Shown: positions 5,380 to 5,447 of the stretch, piece after piece
Layout of the letters: the number at the start of each line of letters is the position of its first letter
How positions within the stretch are numbered: position 1 is the first letter of the stretch
Source of the DNA: Georgenia sp.
GTDB lineage: Bacteria > Actinomycetota > Actinomycetes > Actinomycetales > Actinomycetaceae
DNA length: 5,447 nucleotides
Direction of reading: 5' to 3'
Assembly: GCA_027322565.1 (NCBI GenBank)
Contig: DAHVRG010000197.1
Coordinates: 1-5,447 of the forward strand
The notes under the pieces: model-generated
Seen by the model: only the letters and a program-made list of their open reading frames with translations
What the model was told of the DNA's origin: nothing
The model's database searches: none
Program-made: the position numbers and the translations under genes

Positions 5380-5447
5380 GGGAACTGAGCTGTCGACGAC
5401 GAAGTGGGCTGTCGCCGGGAAGTGGGCTGTCGGTGACGAAGTGGGCT
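5380..5447 (-). repeat. Right repeat array, inverted copy of the 4505-4580 array (cut by window end)
   Basis: Read on the plus strand, the units are GGGAACTGAGCTGTC (5380-5394), GAAGTGGGCTGTC (5401-5413), GGGAAGTGGGCTGTC (5417-5431) and GAAGTGGGCT (5438-5447, truncated). Unit-to-unit spacing is 19, 18 and 18 nt. On the minus strand these are the same GACAGCYCACTTCCC units as in the left array, so the two arrays are inverted around the DUF2993 gene. The preceding stretch 5336-5379 holds nothing I can identify; a 5-bp CGGCG/CGCCG dyad there is too weak to call a terminator. The array probably continues past the window. Confidence 0.8.

Noticed and set aside
5357..5380. Terminator after the DUF2993 gene
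   Set aside because: Only a 5-bp CGGCG/CGCCG dyad with a 9-nt loop and no U-tract; too weak to call.

Overview
The window is very GC-rich (third codon positions almost all G or C). It carries a DUF2993/LmeA-type envelope protein, an UdgX-type uracil-DNA glycosylase family protein, an LPXTG sortase signal and several genes that look leaderless. Together these point to the chromosome of a high-GC Gram-positive actinomycete; Micrococcales or a neighbouring order is my inference. No rRNA, tRNA, CRISPR array, transposase gene or origin is visible.

Layout. On the minus strand, 1-1866 is a two-gene unit: a GntP-family gluconate permease (472-1866) followed 16 nt later by a gluconate 5-dehydrogenase-like SDR cut off by the window start (1-455). 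The permease moves aldonate sugars in and the SDR interconverts gluconate and 5-ketogluconate, so this is a small carbohydrate-acid uptake and oxidation module. A 201-nt divergent region (1867-2067) separates it from two plus-strand genes: an unrecognised Lys/Cys/Asn-free helical acidic protein (2068-2898) and a HAD subfamily I phosphatase (2948-3631). The HAD gene converges, 8 nt apart, on a very small minus-strand gene (3640-3774). That gene encodes a 44-residue protein made almost entirely of an LPATG sorting signal, a membrane helix and a basic tail. Upstream of it, also on the minus strand, is UdgX (3820-4452). Divergent from udgX is a DUF2993 (LmeA-like) secreted or anchored lipid-binding protein (4640-5335).

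Two patterns cross gene boundaries. First, four of the genes (2068, 2948, 4452 minus, 4640) have a TANNNT-like -10 hexamer exactly 6 nt before an ATG with no Shine-Dalgarno sequence, the geometry of leaderless transcripts. gntP, the SDR and the LPXTG mini-gene instead have G-rich Shine-Dalgarno sequences. Second, the DUF2993 gene is bracketed by two inverted arrays of a short repeat (core GACAGCYCACTTCCC, 18-24 nt periodicity) at 4505-4580 and 5380-5447. The right array runs off the window. The arrays share a 37-nt block with only 3 mismatches, resembling multi-site transposon ends or a repeated protein-binding array.

The genes do not form one obvious pathway. The parts most worth a second look are the inverted repeat arrays, the stand-alone LPXTG mini-protein and the potential RNA switch in the gntP leader.
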